Shown: positions 51,243-61,136, counted from the stretch's first letter. The stretch: 64,000 bases of DNA from Roseburia hominis (GCA_040702975.1 CP159990.1:1302001-1366000); one strand, 5' to 3'. Notes: generated by a model from the letters alone, not told the origin. Numbers and translations are program-made.

Positions 51243-51775
51243 TAATTTATTTATGTAAAGCGTTGAAAGAGACTCTTGCCTTTGGAACTTGACAGGAATA
51301 TGGCGTCACCGACTGAGAGCGCCGTTTGAGGAATAAGGCGAAGGGAACACTCCGGAGCAGATTGGCTGAATGGGAGACAGGGTCTTTGAAGGCGACGCCT
51401 TAGAGGCGCAGTTTTTGGGATACCGGATACACGGCATCAGAGTAGACAGTTTCAGTAGGTCAATACGTCTTATGCACGTTACGCATATCAGAGAGGAACC
51501 CAAGTGCATAGTACACCGAAAGAAACCTTCGCTTAAGCAGGAGCGACGGCCGACTGGCAGGCTGAGGCAGTATGTCAGGAGTGGTGTTTTGTGGCGGAAG
51601 ATCTCGCCGGTCGATGATGACTTAAGTCCGATGGCATGAGCGGTTCTGTTTCGTTCGACAAAGGCGTCGGTTTAGCAATCAGGGTATATTGTTGCAGGGT
51701 TCAATGCGGGTGGTACCGCGGATTTGATAAGTCCGTCCCGGAATACAGATTGTATTCCGGGGCTTTTTTTGTTTC
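51243..51775 (+). promoter_or_regulatory. T-box riboswitch leader of aspS-gatCAB
   Basis: The T-box proper is clear at its 3' end: GGGTGGTACCGCGG near 51709-51722, then a terminator with CCCGGAATAC/GTATTCCGGG and a run of seven T (to about 51771). Uncharged tRNA pairing to the T-box would favour the antiterminator. The specifier codon cannot be placed with confidence: GAC (Asp) and AAC (Asn) triplets both lie near the 5' end. From promoter to start codon is about 620 bases, roughly twice the usual leader, and 51300-51690 contains extra structured sequence not explained by a standard T-box. Confidence 0.85.
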
Positions 51776-51865
51776 ATAGGAAAGTGCGAGAGCACATTCT
51801 ATTTTGATAATTTTTCAAAAAAAGTCCCCGGAATGCACAAAACTAAATTTTAGGAGGATTGTGAC

Positions 51866-53197
51866 ATGGAATTTTTAACAGGTGTAAAAGAAAAAGAAAC
51901 TTTAGAGATCAGCCAGTTATTAAAAGACGGAATGCCGGGAAGTACGGTGAAGGTAAACGGAGCCGTTCATGCAGTCCGCAACATGGGAACAGTCGCCTTC
52001 ATCATTCTGCGGAAACGGGAGGGGCTGCTTCAATGTGTTTATGAAGAAGGTACGGCAGATTTTGACGTGAGAGAGATTCGGGAGGCGCAGAGCGTAGAAG
52101 TGTCCGGAATTCTGGAGAAGTCGGAAAGGGCGCCTCACGGCGTAGAAATCCGGCTTACCGGTATCCGGATCCTTGGCCAGCCGAAGGAAGCACTTCCGCT
52201 TGCAGTGTCCAAGTGGAAACTGAATACGTCCCTGGAGGCAAAGCTGAACTACCGCTCCATTTCCCTTAGAAATATAAAAGAGAGGGCCAAATTCCGGATT
52301 CAGGAAGGAATCGTAAGGGGCTTCCGTGAATTCTTGTATCAGCAGGGCTTTACGGAGATCCACACGCCGAAAATCGGGGAGAAGGGAGCAGAAGGCGGCT
52401 CCAACGTATTTAAGCTGGACTATTTTCACCGCCCGGCGGTTCTCGCCCAGAGCCCGCAGTTCTACAAACAGATGATGGTGGGCGTATTTGACAGAGTATT
52501 TGAGACCGGACCGGTGTTCCGCGCGGAGAAACACAACACCAAACGGCATTTGAACGAATATACCAGCCTGGATTTTGAGATGGGTTATATTGACGGCTTT
52601 GAAGATATTATGGCAATGGAAACCGCATTTCTCCAGTATATGATGGAACTTTTGAAGAAAGACTATACAAAGGAACTGGAGATTCTGGAACTTAAGCTTC
52701 CCGATGTGTCCCGGATTCCGGCGATCCGTTTTGATGAGGTGAAACGTCTGGTCTCGGAAAAATATGACCGGAAGATCCGCAATCCGTTTGACTTGGAGCC
52801 GGAGGAAGAGCAGCTGATCGGACAGTATGCGAAGGAAGAATGGGGCAGCGATTTCGTCTTCGTCACCTATTATCCTTCTAAGAAGCGTCCCTTCTATGCG
52901 ATGGACGATCCGGAAGATGAGAGATTTACACTGAGTTTTGATTTATTGTTCCGCGGGCTGGAAATCACGACCGGCGGGCAGAGAATCCATGATTACGACA
53001 TGCTGATCCAAAAGCTGGAAAAGCGCGGCATGTCTGCAGAGGGCATGGAGGCATATCTTGACACCTTCAAGCACGGAATGCCGCAGCATGGAGGCTTAGG
53101 AATCGGAATGGAACGTCTGACCATGCAGCTTTTAGGAGAGGAAAATGTCAGAGAGACCACATTGTTCCCGAGAGATTTAAGCAGGCTGACGCCGTAA
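51866..53197 (+). CDS. aspS: Aspartate--tRNA(Asp/Asn) ligase, non-discriminating archaeal type
   Basis: A 443-residue class II synthetase with an N-terminal OB-fold (about 20-110), motif 2 (FRAEKHNTKRHLNEYTSLDFEMG) and motif 3 (GLGIGMERLTMQLLG). It lacks the GAD insertion of the long bacterial AspRS and resembles AspS2-type enzymes, which also charge tRNA(Asn) with Asp. The following gatCAB genes would amidate that product, so this operon makes Asn-tRNA (and Gln-tRNA). Start set by TAGGAGGATTG. Confidence 0.92.
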   Translation: MEFLTGVKEKETLEISQLLKDGMPGSTVKVNGAVHAVRNMGTVAFIILRKREGLLQCVYEEGTADFDVREIREAQSVEVSGILEKSERAPHGVEIRLTGIRILGQPKEALPLAVSKWKLNTSLEAKLNYRSISLRNIKERAKFRIQEGIVRGFREFLYQQGFTEIHTPKIGEKGAEGGSNVFKLDYFHRPAVLAQSPQFYKQMMVGVFDRVFETGPVFRAEKHNTKRHLNEYTSLDFEMGYIDGFEDIMAMETAFLQYMMELLKKDYTKELEILELKLPDVSRIPAIRFDEVKRLVSEKYDRKIRNPFDLEPEEEQLIGQYAKEEWGSDFVFVTYYPSKKRPFYAMDDPEDERFTLSFDLLFRGLEITTGGQRIHDYDMLIQKLEKRGMSAEGMEAYLDTFKHGMPQHGGLGIGMERLTMQLLGEENVRETTLFPRDLSRLTP

Positions 53198-53232
53198 TGT
53201 GACAGTGCAGCATGAGTAAGAGAGGTAGAAAG

Positions 53233-53526
53233 ATGGCAAATAAAATATCAGACGAGACGATTGAATATGTAGGAATTCTTGCAAAGCTGGAATTGTCTGC
53301 CGAAGAAAAGGCACAGGCAAAGTCGGATATGGAGACGATGCTGGATTATATAGATACGTTAAATGAACTGGATACCCGGGGGATCGAGCCGATGTCTCAT
53401 GTATTTCCCGTCCACAATGTATTTCGTGAGGACGTAGTGGAAAATGGAGATCAGCATGAGGAAATGCTGGCGAATGCGCCACAGAAAAAGGAGCAGAGTT
53501 ATCAGGTGCCGAGGACATTTGCGTAA
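53233..53526 (+). CDS. gatC: Aspartyl/glutamyl-tRNA amidotransferase subunit C
   Basis: A 97-residue scaffold subunit with family pattern ISDETIEYVGILAKLELSAEE, LDYIDTLNELDT and the C-terminal NVFREDVV, PQKKEQSYQVPRTF. The start at 53233 follows GAGAGGTAG and matches family N-termini (MANKIS); the longer frame from 53212 is less likely. It stabilises GatA and GatB. Confidence 0.94.
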   Translation: MANKISDETIEYVGILAKLELSAEEKAQAKSDMETMLDYIDTLNELDTRGIEPMSHVFPVHNVFREDVVENGDQHEEMLANAPQKKEQSYQVPRTFA

Positions 53527-53588
53527 GCTGCATCAAAGGGCGCTTTTGTAAGGAAGGTACCTAAGGATTCGGATAGAAGGAGTAGGAT

Positions 53589-55109
53589 ATGGATATTCTG
53601 AGTATGACAGCCGTGGAGCTTGGGAAGAAGATCCGGGCGAAGGAAATAACGGTAAGAGAGGCGGTCCAGGCTTGTTTTGACCGCACCACCGAGGTGGAGG
53701 ATCAGGTAAATAGTTTTGTGACGCTGGAAAAAGAAGAAGCTTTTCGGCGTGCCGAAGCGGTGCAAAAAGGGATCGAGGAAGGAAGATTTACCGGATATCT
53801 TGCGGGCGTACCAGTGGCGGTTAAGGACAATTTGTGTACCAGAGGAGTGCTGACCACCTGCAGCTCTAAGATTTTGGAAAACTTTATTCCGACATATACG
53901 GCCGAAGCGGTGCGGAATCTTAATAAGGCTGGAGCGGTCGTGATCGGGAAAACGAATATGGACGAATTTGCCATGGGAAGTACCACGGAGACTTCCTACT
54001 ATGGAGCGACGAAGAATCCGTGGAATCTGGCGCATGTTCCGGGTGGTTCCTCCGGCGGCTCCTGCGCGGCGGTGGCGGCAAGAGAGGTGCCCTACGCTTT
54101 AGGGTCAGACACGGGCGGCTCGATCCGCCAGCCAAGTGCGTACTGCGGCGTTGTGGGAATCAAACCGACATACGGAACGGTGTCCCGGTATGGCCTGATC
54201 GCGTATGGTTCCTCCCTGGATCAGATCGGACCGATCGCGAGAGATGTGACGGACTGTGCGGCAATTCTTGAGGCGATCGCCTCCCACGATGTAAAAGACA
54301 GTACGTCGGTTCTGCGGGAGGATACGGATTTTACCAGTGCATTAAAGTGTGATGTGAAGGGAATGCGGATTGGAATCCCCCAGGATTATTTTACAGAGGG
54401 GCTGGATCAGGAAATTCGTGACGCCATCTTTGCGGCCGCAGAATGTCTTAAGAGGCAGGGCGCAGTCGTGGAGAAATTTGACTTAGGGCTGGTGAAATAT
54501 GCGATTCCGGCATACTACGTCATCGCTTCTGCCGAGGCGAGCTCGAACCTTTCCCGGTTTGACGGGGTAAAATACGGATACCGCACGAAAAATTATGAAG
54601 AATTGCATGGAATGTATAAAAAGACACGTTCCGAGGGATTTGGACCGGAGGTAAAGCGGCGGATCATGCTGGGTTCTTTCGTGTTAAGCTCAGGATATTA
54701 TGACGCATACTATCTAAAAGCACTGCGGACCAAGGCGCTTATCAAGAAAGCGTTTGACGACGCATTTTCCAGATACGATATAATCCTGGCTCCAGCAGCG
54801 CCGCAGGTGGCGCCGAAGCTGGGAGCGTCGCTTAGTGATCCGCTTAAAATGTATCTCGGCGACATTTACACAGTCTCCGTAAACCTTGCGGGGCTTCCGG
54901 GAATCAGCATTCCGGTGGGAAGAACCTCCGGGGGCCTTCCAATCGGCATGCAGATGATCGCGAATTGTTTCCAGGAGAAGAAGCTGTTTACGGCGGCATA
55001 TACGTATGAATGTCTGACTGAGAAAAAATGGGTGTCCCGGTGGCCGCATCTCAGGCGAAATGGGGAGGACATACCAGCAGGGGAAAAAGAAGGAAGGGAG
55101 GAGAAATAG
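53589..55109 (+). CDS. gatA: Aspartyl/glutamyl-tRNA amidotransferase subunit A
   Basis: Glutaminase subunit supplying ammonia for tRNA-dependent amidation. A 506-residue amidase-signature protein with catalytic Lys in PVAVKDNLC, the cis-Ser segment and nucleophile in GGSSGGSCAAVA and GSDTGGSIRQPSAYCG. The C-terminus is charged and slightly extended. Its stop is followed directly by the gatB start (TAGATG). Confidence 0.96.
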   Translation: MDILSMTAVELGKKIRAKEITVREAVQACFDRTTEVEDQVNSFVTLEKEEAFRRAEAVQKGIEEGRFTGYLAGVPVAVKDNLCTRGVLTTCSSKILENFIPTYTAEAVRNLNKAGAVVIGKTNMDEFAMGSTTETSYYGATKNPWNLAHVPGGSSGGSCAAVAAREVPYALGSDTGGSIRQPSAYCGVVGIKPTYGTVSRYGLIAYGSSLDQIGPIARDVTDCAAILEAIASHDVKDSTSVLREDTDFTSALKCDVKGMRIGIPQDYFTEGLDQEIRDAIFAAAECLKRQGAVVEKFDLGLVKYAIPAYYVIASAEASSNLSRFDGVKYGYRTKNYEELHGMYKKTRSEGFGPEVKRRIMLGSFVLSSGYYDAYYLKALRTKALIKKAFDDAFSRYDIILAPAAPQVAPKLGASLSDPLKMYLGDIYTVSVNLAGLPGISIPVGRTSGGLPIGMQMIANCFQEKKLFTAAYTYECLTEKKWVSRWPHLRRNGEDIPAGEKEGREEK

Positions 55110-56546
55110 ATGGCGAAGCAATATGAGACGGTGATCGGACTTGAGGTCCATGTGGAGCTTGCGACGAAGACCAAGATTTTCTGCTCCTGCAGCACGGAGT
55201 TTGGCGGAGCGCCGAATACGCACACCTGTCCGGTATGTACCGGTATGCCGGGTTCTCTTCCGGTCCTCAACAAAAAGGTGGTAGGGTACGCGATGGCGGT
55301 GGGACTTGCGACGAACTGTAAGATCACGCAGGTTAGCAAATTCGACCGGAAGAATTATTTTTACCCGGATAACCCGCAGAACTATCAGATTTCCCAGCTT
55401 TATCTTCCGATTGCCCGTGATGGTTACGTGGAGATCGAGGTGGGGGATATCAAAAAGAAGGTGCGGATTCATGAGATGCACATGGAGGAAGACGCTGGTA
55501 AACTGGTTCATGATGAATGGGAGGACTGTTCTCTTGTAGATTATAACCGAAGCGGCGTTCCGCTTATAGAGATTGTCTCCGAGCCGGATATGCGCTCCGC
55601 CGATGAGGTGATCGCTTATTTGGAGAAGCTGCGTATGATTTGCCAGTATCTCGGCGCTTCTGATTGTAAATTGCAGGAAGGCTCCATGCGTGCAGACGTA
55701 AACCTTTCCGTGAGAGAGGTGGGGGCGAGTGAATTCGGAACCAGGACCGAGATGAAGAACCTGAACTCATTTAAAGCGATCGCCCGTGCAATCGAAGGAG
55801 AGAGGGAGCGTCAGATCGAGCTGATCGAAGAAGGGAAAAAGGTCGTTCAGGAGACCAGAAGATGGGACGACAACAAGGAATACTCCTATGCAATGCGTTC
55901 GAAGGAGGACGCCCAGGATTACCGGTATTTTCCGGAGCCGGATCTGGCGCCGATTGTCATCAGTGATGAATGGATAGAAGAAATAAAGTCCCGTCAGCCG
56001 GAGCTTCGCACAGAGAAGCTGATCCGGTACAGGAAAGAATTCGATATTCCGCAGTATGATGCCGAGATTCTCACAAGCTCCAAGAAAATGGCGGATATTT
56101 TCGAGGCGGCAACGGCCATCTGTAAGAAGCCGAAGAAGGTGTCTAACTGGCTGATGGTAGAGACCATGCGTCTTTTAAATGAAAAGGGGCAGGAGCCGGC
56201 CGATATTGCATTTTCGCCCGAGAATCTTGCGAAACTGGTAAATCTTGCCGATTCCGGGACGATCAATAGCTCTGTGGCAAAGGAAGTATTTGAAAAAATA
56301 TTTTCAGAGGATATTGATCCGGAGAAATACGTGGAGGAAAATGGCCTTAGGACCGTAAATGATGAGAGTGCTCTTCGTGAATTGGCGCAAAAGGTGATAG
56401 GCAGTAATCCGAAGGCGGTGGCCGATTACAGGGGAGGGAAGGAGAAAGCCCTTGGCGCGCTGGTCGGACAGATCATGAAGGCCATGAAGGGAAAAGCAAA
56501 TCCCGGTATGGCAAGCCAGGTTTTGAAGGAAATGCTGGACTTGTAA
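55110..56546 (+). CDS. gatB: Aspartyl/glutamyl-tRNA amidotransferase subunit B
   Basis: Kinase/transamidase subunit that activates the Asp or Glu on tRNA. A 478-residue protein with GLEVHVELATKTKIFCSC, CPVCTGMPGSLPVLN (zinc and substrate region), DYNRSGVPLIEIVSEPD and a C-terminal YqeY-like tail (GGKEKALGALVGQIMKAMKGKANP) that binds tRNA. It starts at 55110 with GGGAGGAGAAA inside gatA. Complete. Confidence 0.96.
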   Translation: MAKQYETVIGLEVHVELATKTKIFCSCSTEFGGAPNTHTCPVCTGMPGSLPVLNKKVVGYAMAVGLATNCKITQVSKFDRKNYFYPDNPQNYQISQLYLPIARDGYVEIEVGDIKKKVRIHEMHMEEDAGKLVHDEWEDCSLVDYNRSGVPLIEIVSEPDMRSADEVIAYLEKLRMICQYLGASDCKLQEGSMRADVNLSVREVGASEFGTRTEMKNLNSFKAIARAIEGERERQIELIEEGKKVVQETRRWDDNKEYSYAMRSKEDAQDYRYFPEPDLAPIVISDEWIEEIKSRQPELRTEKLIRYRKEFDIPQYDAEILTSSKKMADIFEAATAICKKPKKVSNWLMVETMRLLNEKGQEPADIAFSPENLAKLVNLADSGTINSSVAKEVFEKIFSEDIDPEKYVEENGLRTVNDESALRELAQKVIGSNPKAVADYRGGKEKALGALVGQIMKAMKGKANPGMASQVLKEMLDL

Positions 56547-56580
56547 GGGAGAAGAAGTTTGGATTTGCGATTCTAATATT

Positions 56581-56660
56581 AGAAATAGTCTTATATACAG
56601 TTCTACTGTTGTGGAAGCTGCAAGTGGAAGCGGGAACTGTGATAAGGCTATTTCTTTATT
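56581..56660 (+). terminator. Long imperfect hairpin after gatB
   Basis: AGAAATAGTCTTAT (56581-56594) pairs with GATAAGGCTATTTCT (56641-56655) and ACAGTTC with GAACTGT inside it, followed by TTATTTTG. It ends the aspS-gat transcript. The remaining 56661-56977 is AT-rich leader DNA for the next operon with repeated ATGTGTAAA phrases (56688-56765) but no gene. Confidence 0.65.
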
Positions 56661-56977
56661 TTGAGAAAACGGTGCTTGACAAATGAAAATGTGTAAATAG
56701 GGATTCAATAATGCAGAAAAATGTGTAAAAAGCATAGATTAAAGTTGGAAAAAATGTGTAAAAGAGCGATAATAATAGAAAGAAGCGCCAATGCTGATGC
56801 TTTGAAAGAAAAAAGAATTGATTTTCACGTCAACTCTTTAGAATATCTTTAGTTTTTCCCGACGCCTGCCTTAAGAATTTTCAGGTATTTTATTTATAGG
56901 TTAATCGGGGAAGGGTTAAAATAACAGAACGGAGAACCTCTCCGTTTAGAATAAAAGAGAGAAGGGGACAGATTACT

Positions 56978-57685
56978 ATGGAAATGAATCATGTACTGAT
57001 TGTAGAGGACGACAAGGAGATCCGCGAAGGAATTGAGATATACCTTCGCAGTCAGGGATATAAAGTTTTTCAGGCGGCAAATGGAATTGAGGGTCTCGAC
57101 ATCATAGAAAAAGAAGAGATTCACCTTGCCATCGTAGATGTGATGATGCCGCGCATGGACGGAATCACCATGACCATGAAGCTCCGTGAGAAATACGATT
57201 TTCCGGTCATCATGCTGTCGGCAAAATCCGAGGAGGTGGATAAGATCACGGGCCTTAATTTCGGCGCCGATGATTATGTGACGAAGCCATTTACCCCGAT
57301 GGAGCTTCTGGCGAGGGTCAATTCCCACCTCAGAAGATACCGCCGTTTCGCGGAAAAATTAAACGGAAAAGAGGAGAATTCCAACATTCATGTGATCGGC
57401 GGCCTGGAGCTCAACGAGGATACGGTGGAGGTATCGGTGGACGGAGAACCGGTAAAACTGACGCCGATCGAATACAAGATCTTACTGTTGCTGATGAAGA
57501 GTCCGGGCAGAGTATTTTCCGCGGAGGAAATCTATGAACGTGTATGGAATGAACGCGCCATCAACACAGATACCATCATGGTTCATGTCCGCAATATCCG
57601 TGAAAAGATCGAGAGCTGTCCGAAAGAACCAAAATATTTAAAGGTGGTGTGGGGCGTTGGATACAAAATTGAAAAACAGGCGTAA
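56978..57685 (+). CDS. OmpR-family response regulator (VanR-like)
   Basis: A 235-residue regulator. Receiver with VEDDKE, phospho-Asp in AIVDVMMPRMDG, and Lys in YVTKPFTP; linker; winged-helix domain ending VVWGVGYKIEK. The start follows GAAGGGGACAG. The next gene begins inside its end, so kinase synthesis is coupled. It resembles VanR-type regulators of cell-envelope stress genes, but no target operon is adjacent. Confidence 0.94.
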   Translation: MEMNHVLIVEDDKEIREGIEIYLRSQGYKVFQAANGIEGLDIIEKEEIHLAIVDVMMPRMDGITMTMKLREKYDFPVIMLSAKSEEVDKITGLNFGADDYVTKPFTPMELLARVNSHLRRYRRFAEKLNGKEENSNIHVIGGLELNEDTVEVSVDGEPVKLTPIEYKILLLLMKSPGRVFSAEEIYERVWNERAINTDTIMVHVRNIREKIESCPKEPKYLKVVWGVGYKIEKQA

Positions 57686-59756
57686 GCTGGCGATATTTCT
57701 TATTATATGCACAATTCTGATTCCAACCTTCGTGGTGATATATCAATATCCATATGTTTATAACGATTCCCGGGAGATGAGCGAGCAGAATCAGGAAGGC
57801 TATCTGACATCGGAGAGCTTCATGGGCAGTTTTTTGCGCACGGCCTGTGTGATGTATCAGAATGAAGAAGGACAGGAGGCGGGGAAGAGGCTCCTAGATG
57901 GGTATCCCTTCTATAACAGGGATTATGACTGCTTAAGTCCCTATCTGGAATATCAGGTGCAGGATCAGGAGGAAAATATTCTGGACGGAAATACCAGCGA
58001 TATGAAGAAGCAGAAAATGACGCTGGATAATCTGAAAACGCAAGCGTATTTTGGCGTGGCCCTGGAATTTGACAGTGAGGGGAAGGCGTCGATGGTCGAG
58101 GTGGTCGGAGAGCGGAAAGAGGAGCAGATCTTTACTCTGCGCGAGCTTTTGAATGACCCGGATTACTGGATCACGGAAGATAATGAGTACTACGAGGACA
58201 GAACTTTAGAAATCGACGGCACGCAGGTCTGGGCCAGTTCGATACTGCCGCCCAGAGACAGAACCTACTATTTTGTCATGACCAGGGAGGGACTTGAGCG
58301 GTGTCTGCAAAATGCCTATGTCGGAGGCATACGCTCCGATGAACTGGTCTATCTGGTCCTGGCGCTTTCGGCCTGCGTGGGACTTGTGGCTTTGCTGCTT
58401 CCGCATTTTAAGTCCCTGGGGACGGGGGAGGAGTGGATATTTCACGCCCCGCTGGAATTGGTGGTCATTTTGGGAAGTACCGGACTTGGCGCAATCTCGG
58501 GCTATTGTGATGAGCTTTTCATGAAAACGGATTCCTACACGACAGCCGGCGATTATCTGATATGGATTCTGTATTTTGGCCTTATGTACTGGGTATTTGT
58601 CTGTCTGAGACAGATTCACGCGTTGGGCTTTCGAAGATACTGTCAGGAGAGGACCTGGACCTGGCACGCGTATAAATGGCTGCGCGGCCGCTGGAGATCG
58701 ATCTGGCTCTGGGCCAAAAGGCAGATTGACAAGGTATATCATGTGGTGGATACATTGGATTTTACGGAGAAAAGCAATCGTACTATTTTAAAAATCGTGC
58801 TGATTAACTTTGTGCTCCTGGTTTCCATCTGCATGTTCTGGTTTTACGGAATTATCGGGCTGGTTATCTATTCTGTCATTTTGTTCTTCATTTTACAGAG
58901 ATATTATGGAGAACTTCGTGACAAATATACATTGATTCTAAATGCGACAGGCAGGATCGCGGAAGGGCATCTGGATACGGAGATCGGCAAGGATTTGGGA
59001 ATCTTTACTTCATTTGGGACGGAGCTTGACAAGATCCAGCGTGGTTTCAAAAAGGCAGTGGACGAAGAGGTGAAGAGTCAGAAAATGAAGACGGAGCTGA
59101 TCACGAATGTGAGCCACGATCTGAAAACTCCGCTGACTGCCATCATTACTTATGTGAATTTGTTAAAAGAGGAGGGCGACGAGGAGAAACGGCGTGCGTA
59201 TGTCGGAGTCCTGGAGCAGAAATCGCTTCGCCTGAAAGCACTGATTGAGGATTTGTTTGAGATCAGCAAAGCCAGCAGTGACAATATCACGCTGAATTTG
59301 GTAAACCTTGATATCGTAGGTCTTTTTAAACAGGTGAGCTTTGAGATGGAAGATAAGCTTAGGGAAAACGGGCTCGTGATGCGGTTTTCCCACCCCGAAG
59401 AAAGAATCATTCTTCATCTTGACAGCCAGAAAACATATCGGATTTTTTCCAATCTGATTGGAAATATTTCCAAATACGCCCTGCCAAATACCCGCGTATA
59501 TGCGGAAATCAAAGTGGCAGGCGGTGAGGTGGTCATTACTTTGAAAAATGTCTCTGCCACGGAACTGAATTTTGACCCGGAGGAAATTACAGACCGTTTT
59601 GTGCGTGGCGATTTATCGAGAAATACGGACGGCTCCGGACTGGGGCTTGCCATCGTTAAGAGTTTTGTAGAGCTGCAGGGAGGAACGTTCCGGATTGAGA
59701 CGGAGGCAGATCTCTTTAAAGCGCAGATTCGGTGGCCGGTCAGGAACGCTATTTGA
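57657..59756 (+). CDS. Large sensor histidine kinase with multiple membrane helices
   Basis: A 699-residue kinase. TM1 is near 10-28; an extracytoplasmic region of about 190 residues follows; a cluster of helices lies near 223-330 and two more near 375-415, an unusually rich membrane part. HisKA has TNVSHDLKTPLTAIITY (His near 480) and the ATPase has FSNLIGNISKYAL and GSGLGLAIVKSFVELQGG. The start is TTG at 57657, backed by AAAGGTGGTGTGG; a second TTG at 57669 is an alternative. Partner of the regulator at 56978. Confidence 0.9.
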   Translation: MDTKLKNRRKLAIFLIICTILIPTFVVIYQYPYVYNDSREMSEQNQEGYLTSESFMGSFLRTACVMYQNEEGQEAGKRLLDGYPFYNRDYDCLSPYLEYQVQDQEENILDGNTSDMKKQKMTLDNLKTQAYFGVALEFDSEGKASMVEVVGERKEEQIFTLRELLNDPDYWITEDNEYYEDRTLEIDGTQVWASSILPPRDRTYYFVMTREGLERCLQNAYVGGIRSDELVYLVLALSACVGLVALLLPHFKSLGTGEEWIFHAPLELVVILGSTGLGAISGYCDELFMKTDSYTTAGDYLIWILYFGLMYWVFVCLRQIHALGFRRYCQERTWTWHAYKWLRGRWRSIWLWAKRQIDKVYHVVDTLDFTEKSNRTILKIVLINFVLLVSICMFWFYGIIGLVIYSVILFFILQRYYGELRDKYTLILNATGRIAEGHLDTEIGKDLGIFTSFGTELDKIQRGFKKAVDEEVKSQKMKTELITNVSHDLKTPLTAIITYVNLLKEEGDEEKRRAYVGVLEQKSLRLKALIEDLFEISKASSDNITLNLVNLDIVGLFKQVSFEMEDKLRENGLVMRFSHPEERIILHLDSQKTYRIFSNLIGNISKYALPNTRVYAEIKVAGGEVVITLKNVSATELNFDPEEITDRFVRGDLSRNTDGSGLGLAIVKSFVELQGGTFRIETEADLFKAQIRWPVRNAI

Positions 59757-59838
59757 TTTGAAAATTGTGAGAAGAAAGGGGACAGTGGCGAACAAAAAGT
59801 AACAATTGAAAGGTGAAAAAATAATATAGAAATTTAAG

Positions 59839-59861
59839 CGGGCTGAATAAGCCCGTTTTTT
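59839..59861 (+). terminator. Terminator after the second two-component system
   Basis: CGGGCT (59839-59844) pairs with AGCCCG (59850-59855), followed by TTTTTT. The remaining 59862-60065 is extremely A/T-rich and holds no gene. Confidence 0.8.
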
Positions 59862-60065
59862 ATTTTAGCTTTTTGAAAAAGGAAAAAATTTCTAAAATTA
59901 CGAAAAATGAAATTGCTGAATAAAATAAAAAAGGGTTCATAAAAAAGAAAGGAATAGAAATCAGTCATAAATGCTTTTTTGAATACCGAAATTATCTGTA
60001 CAAAAAGGAAAATAAAGAATAATAGACAAAATAATAACGCGAAATTTGTCGAATATGACAAAAAA

Positions 60066-60115
60066 GAAAATTTTCTTCATAATATATTGAAAAAAATTTT
60101 CAGAAGAAATATAAT
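60066..60115 (+). promoter_or_regulatory. Promoter with paired palindromic operators
   Basis: TTGAAA at 60087-60092, a 17-base spacer and TATAAT at 60110-60115. GAAAATTTTC (60066-60075) is a perfect palindrome and GAAAAAAATTTTC (60089-60101) overlaps the -35 and spacer. The GAAA...TTTC pattern is like the GAAAGCACTTTC site before nanE, so the same RpiR-type regulator may bind both. Confidence 0.6.
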
Positions 60116-60160
60116 GACTACAACAAACAAATCAGCCTAATAGCAGAGGAGGAAAAGAAA

Positions 60161-61099
60161 ATGAGACCAGAAGAACTGAAAGAAGCTCTCAAGGGAATAT
60201 GCGCCATTGCGGTGACCCCGATGACAGAGGATCGTCAGGTGGATTACGAGGGAGTGAGAAGCCATATTCGTTTTCTGAAGAGTAAAGGCATTAACAGGGA
60301 CAACAACTGTACGCTGGTTGTTGGCGGAAGTACCGGTGAGTGTGGAGCGCTTACCATCGCAGAGCGGAAAAAATTAATTGAGACAGCGGTTGACGAGGCC
60401 GGCGAGGAACTTCCGATCATTGCAGGATGTAATCACAGTAATATCGAGGATGTCAAAGACTTAATGAAGCATGCAGAAGGAGCGGGGGCTGCAGGTGTCA
60501 TGGTTCTTTCCCCTTATTACTATGTACCCACAGATGATGCTGTGCTTAGATTTTATAAAGAGATATCCAAAGCAGCGAATATCGGCATTCTGTTATACAA
60601 CAACCTGGAAGTTACACACAAGGATGTACCGTTGGAAGTAATGGAGCAGTTGATCGGGGATTCCAACGTGGTAGGTATCAAAGAGTGTACACCGAACTTT
60701 GCAAAGATGGAAAAAGTTGCTCGTAAGATCGGTGACAAGATTGCAGTTATCAATGGACACGGTGAATTCCTTGAGCCGTTTGCAGCAGTTGCCGGCACGG
60801 CAGGATTTATTTCCAGCACATCTAACTTCGCGCCGGAGATTGCGGTGGAAATGTGGAAGGCAAGAAGCGCCGGAGATTATGTCAAGGCAAAGAAGATTCG
60901 TGACAGATTGGCTCCGTATCTGGATCTTGCGGCAGCAGAGAGCGCAACAGGCGGCGAGCCCGTAGTTCTGGCAATCTTAAAGAGAGCAGCGACTCTGGTC
61001 GGCTCTAACTGTGGACCGGGACGTATTCCGCTTCCGGAGATCAGCGAAGAATTAGAGGCAAAGATCCAGAATATGTTAAAAGAGGTTGGACTTATCTAG
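60161..61099 (+). CDS. Dihydrodipicolinate synthase / N-acetylneuraminate lyase family aldolase
   Basis: A 312-residue class I aldolase. GGSTGECGAL pyruvate loop near residue 54, SPYYYVPTDD with the catalytic Tyr near 140 and Schiff-base Lys in VVGIKECTPNF near 175. The YN motif reads LYNNLEVTH, unlike the YNIP of the NanA at 42512, and there is no DapA-specific context, so the substrate is an unknown keto acid. It sits directly ahead of a carbohydrate ABC importer, suggesting it splits the imported sugar acid. Start after GAGGAGGAAAAG. Confidence 0.88.
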   Translation: MRPEELKEALKGICAIAVTPMTEDRQVDYEGVRSHIRFLKSKGINRDNNCTLVVGGSTGECGALTIAERKKLIETAVDEAGEELPIIAGCNHSNIEDVKDLMKHAEGAGAAGVMVLSPYYYVPTDDAVLRFYKEISKAANIGILLYNNLEVTHKDVPLEVMEQLIGDSNVVGIKECTPNFAKMEKVARKIGDKIAVINGHGEFLEPFAAVAGTAGFISSTSNFAPEIAVEMWKARSAGDYVKAKKIRDRLAPYLDLAAAESATGGEPVVLAILKRAATLVGSNCGPGRIPLPEISEELEAKIQNMLKEVGLI

Positions 61100-61136
61100 G
61101 TATTTGGTAAAAGAGATAAAGTACATATAAATTCAA

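Noticed and set aside
60161..61099. Annotating the gene as dapA
   Set aside because: The superfamily is right, but it sits with a sugar importer and away from dap genes, and DapA-specific residues cannot be confirmed by eye.
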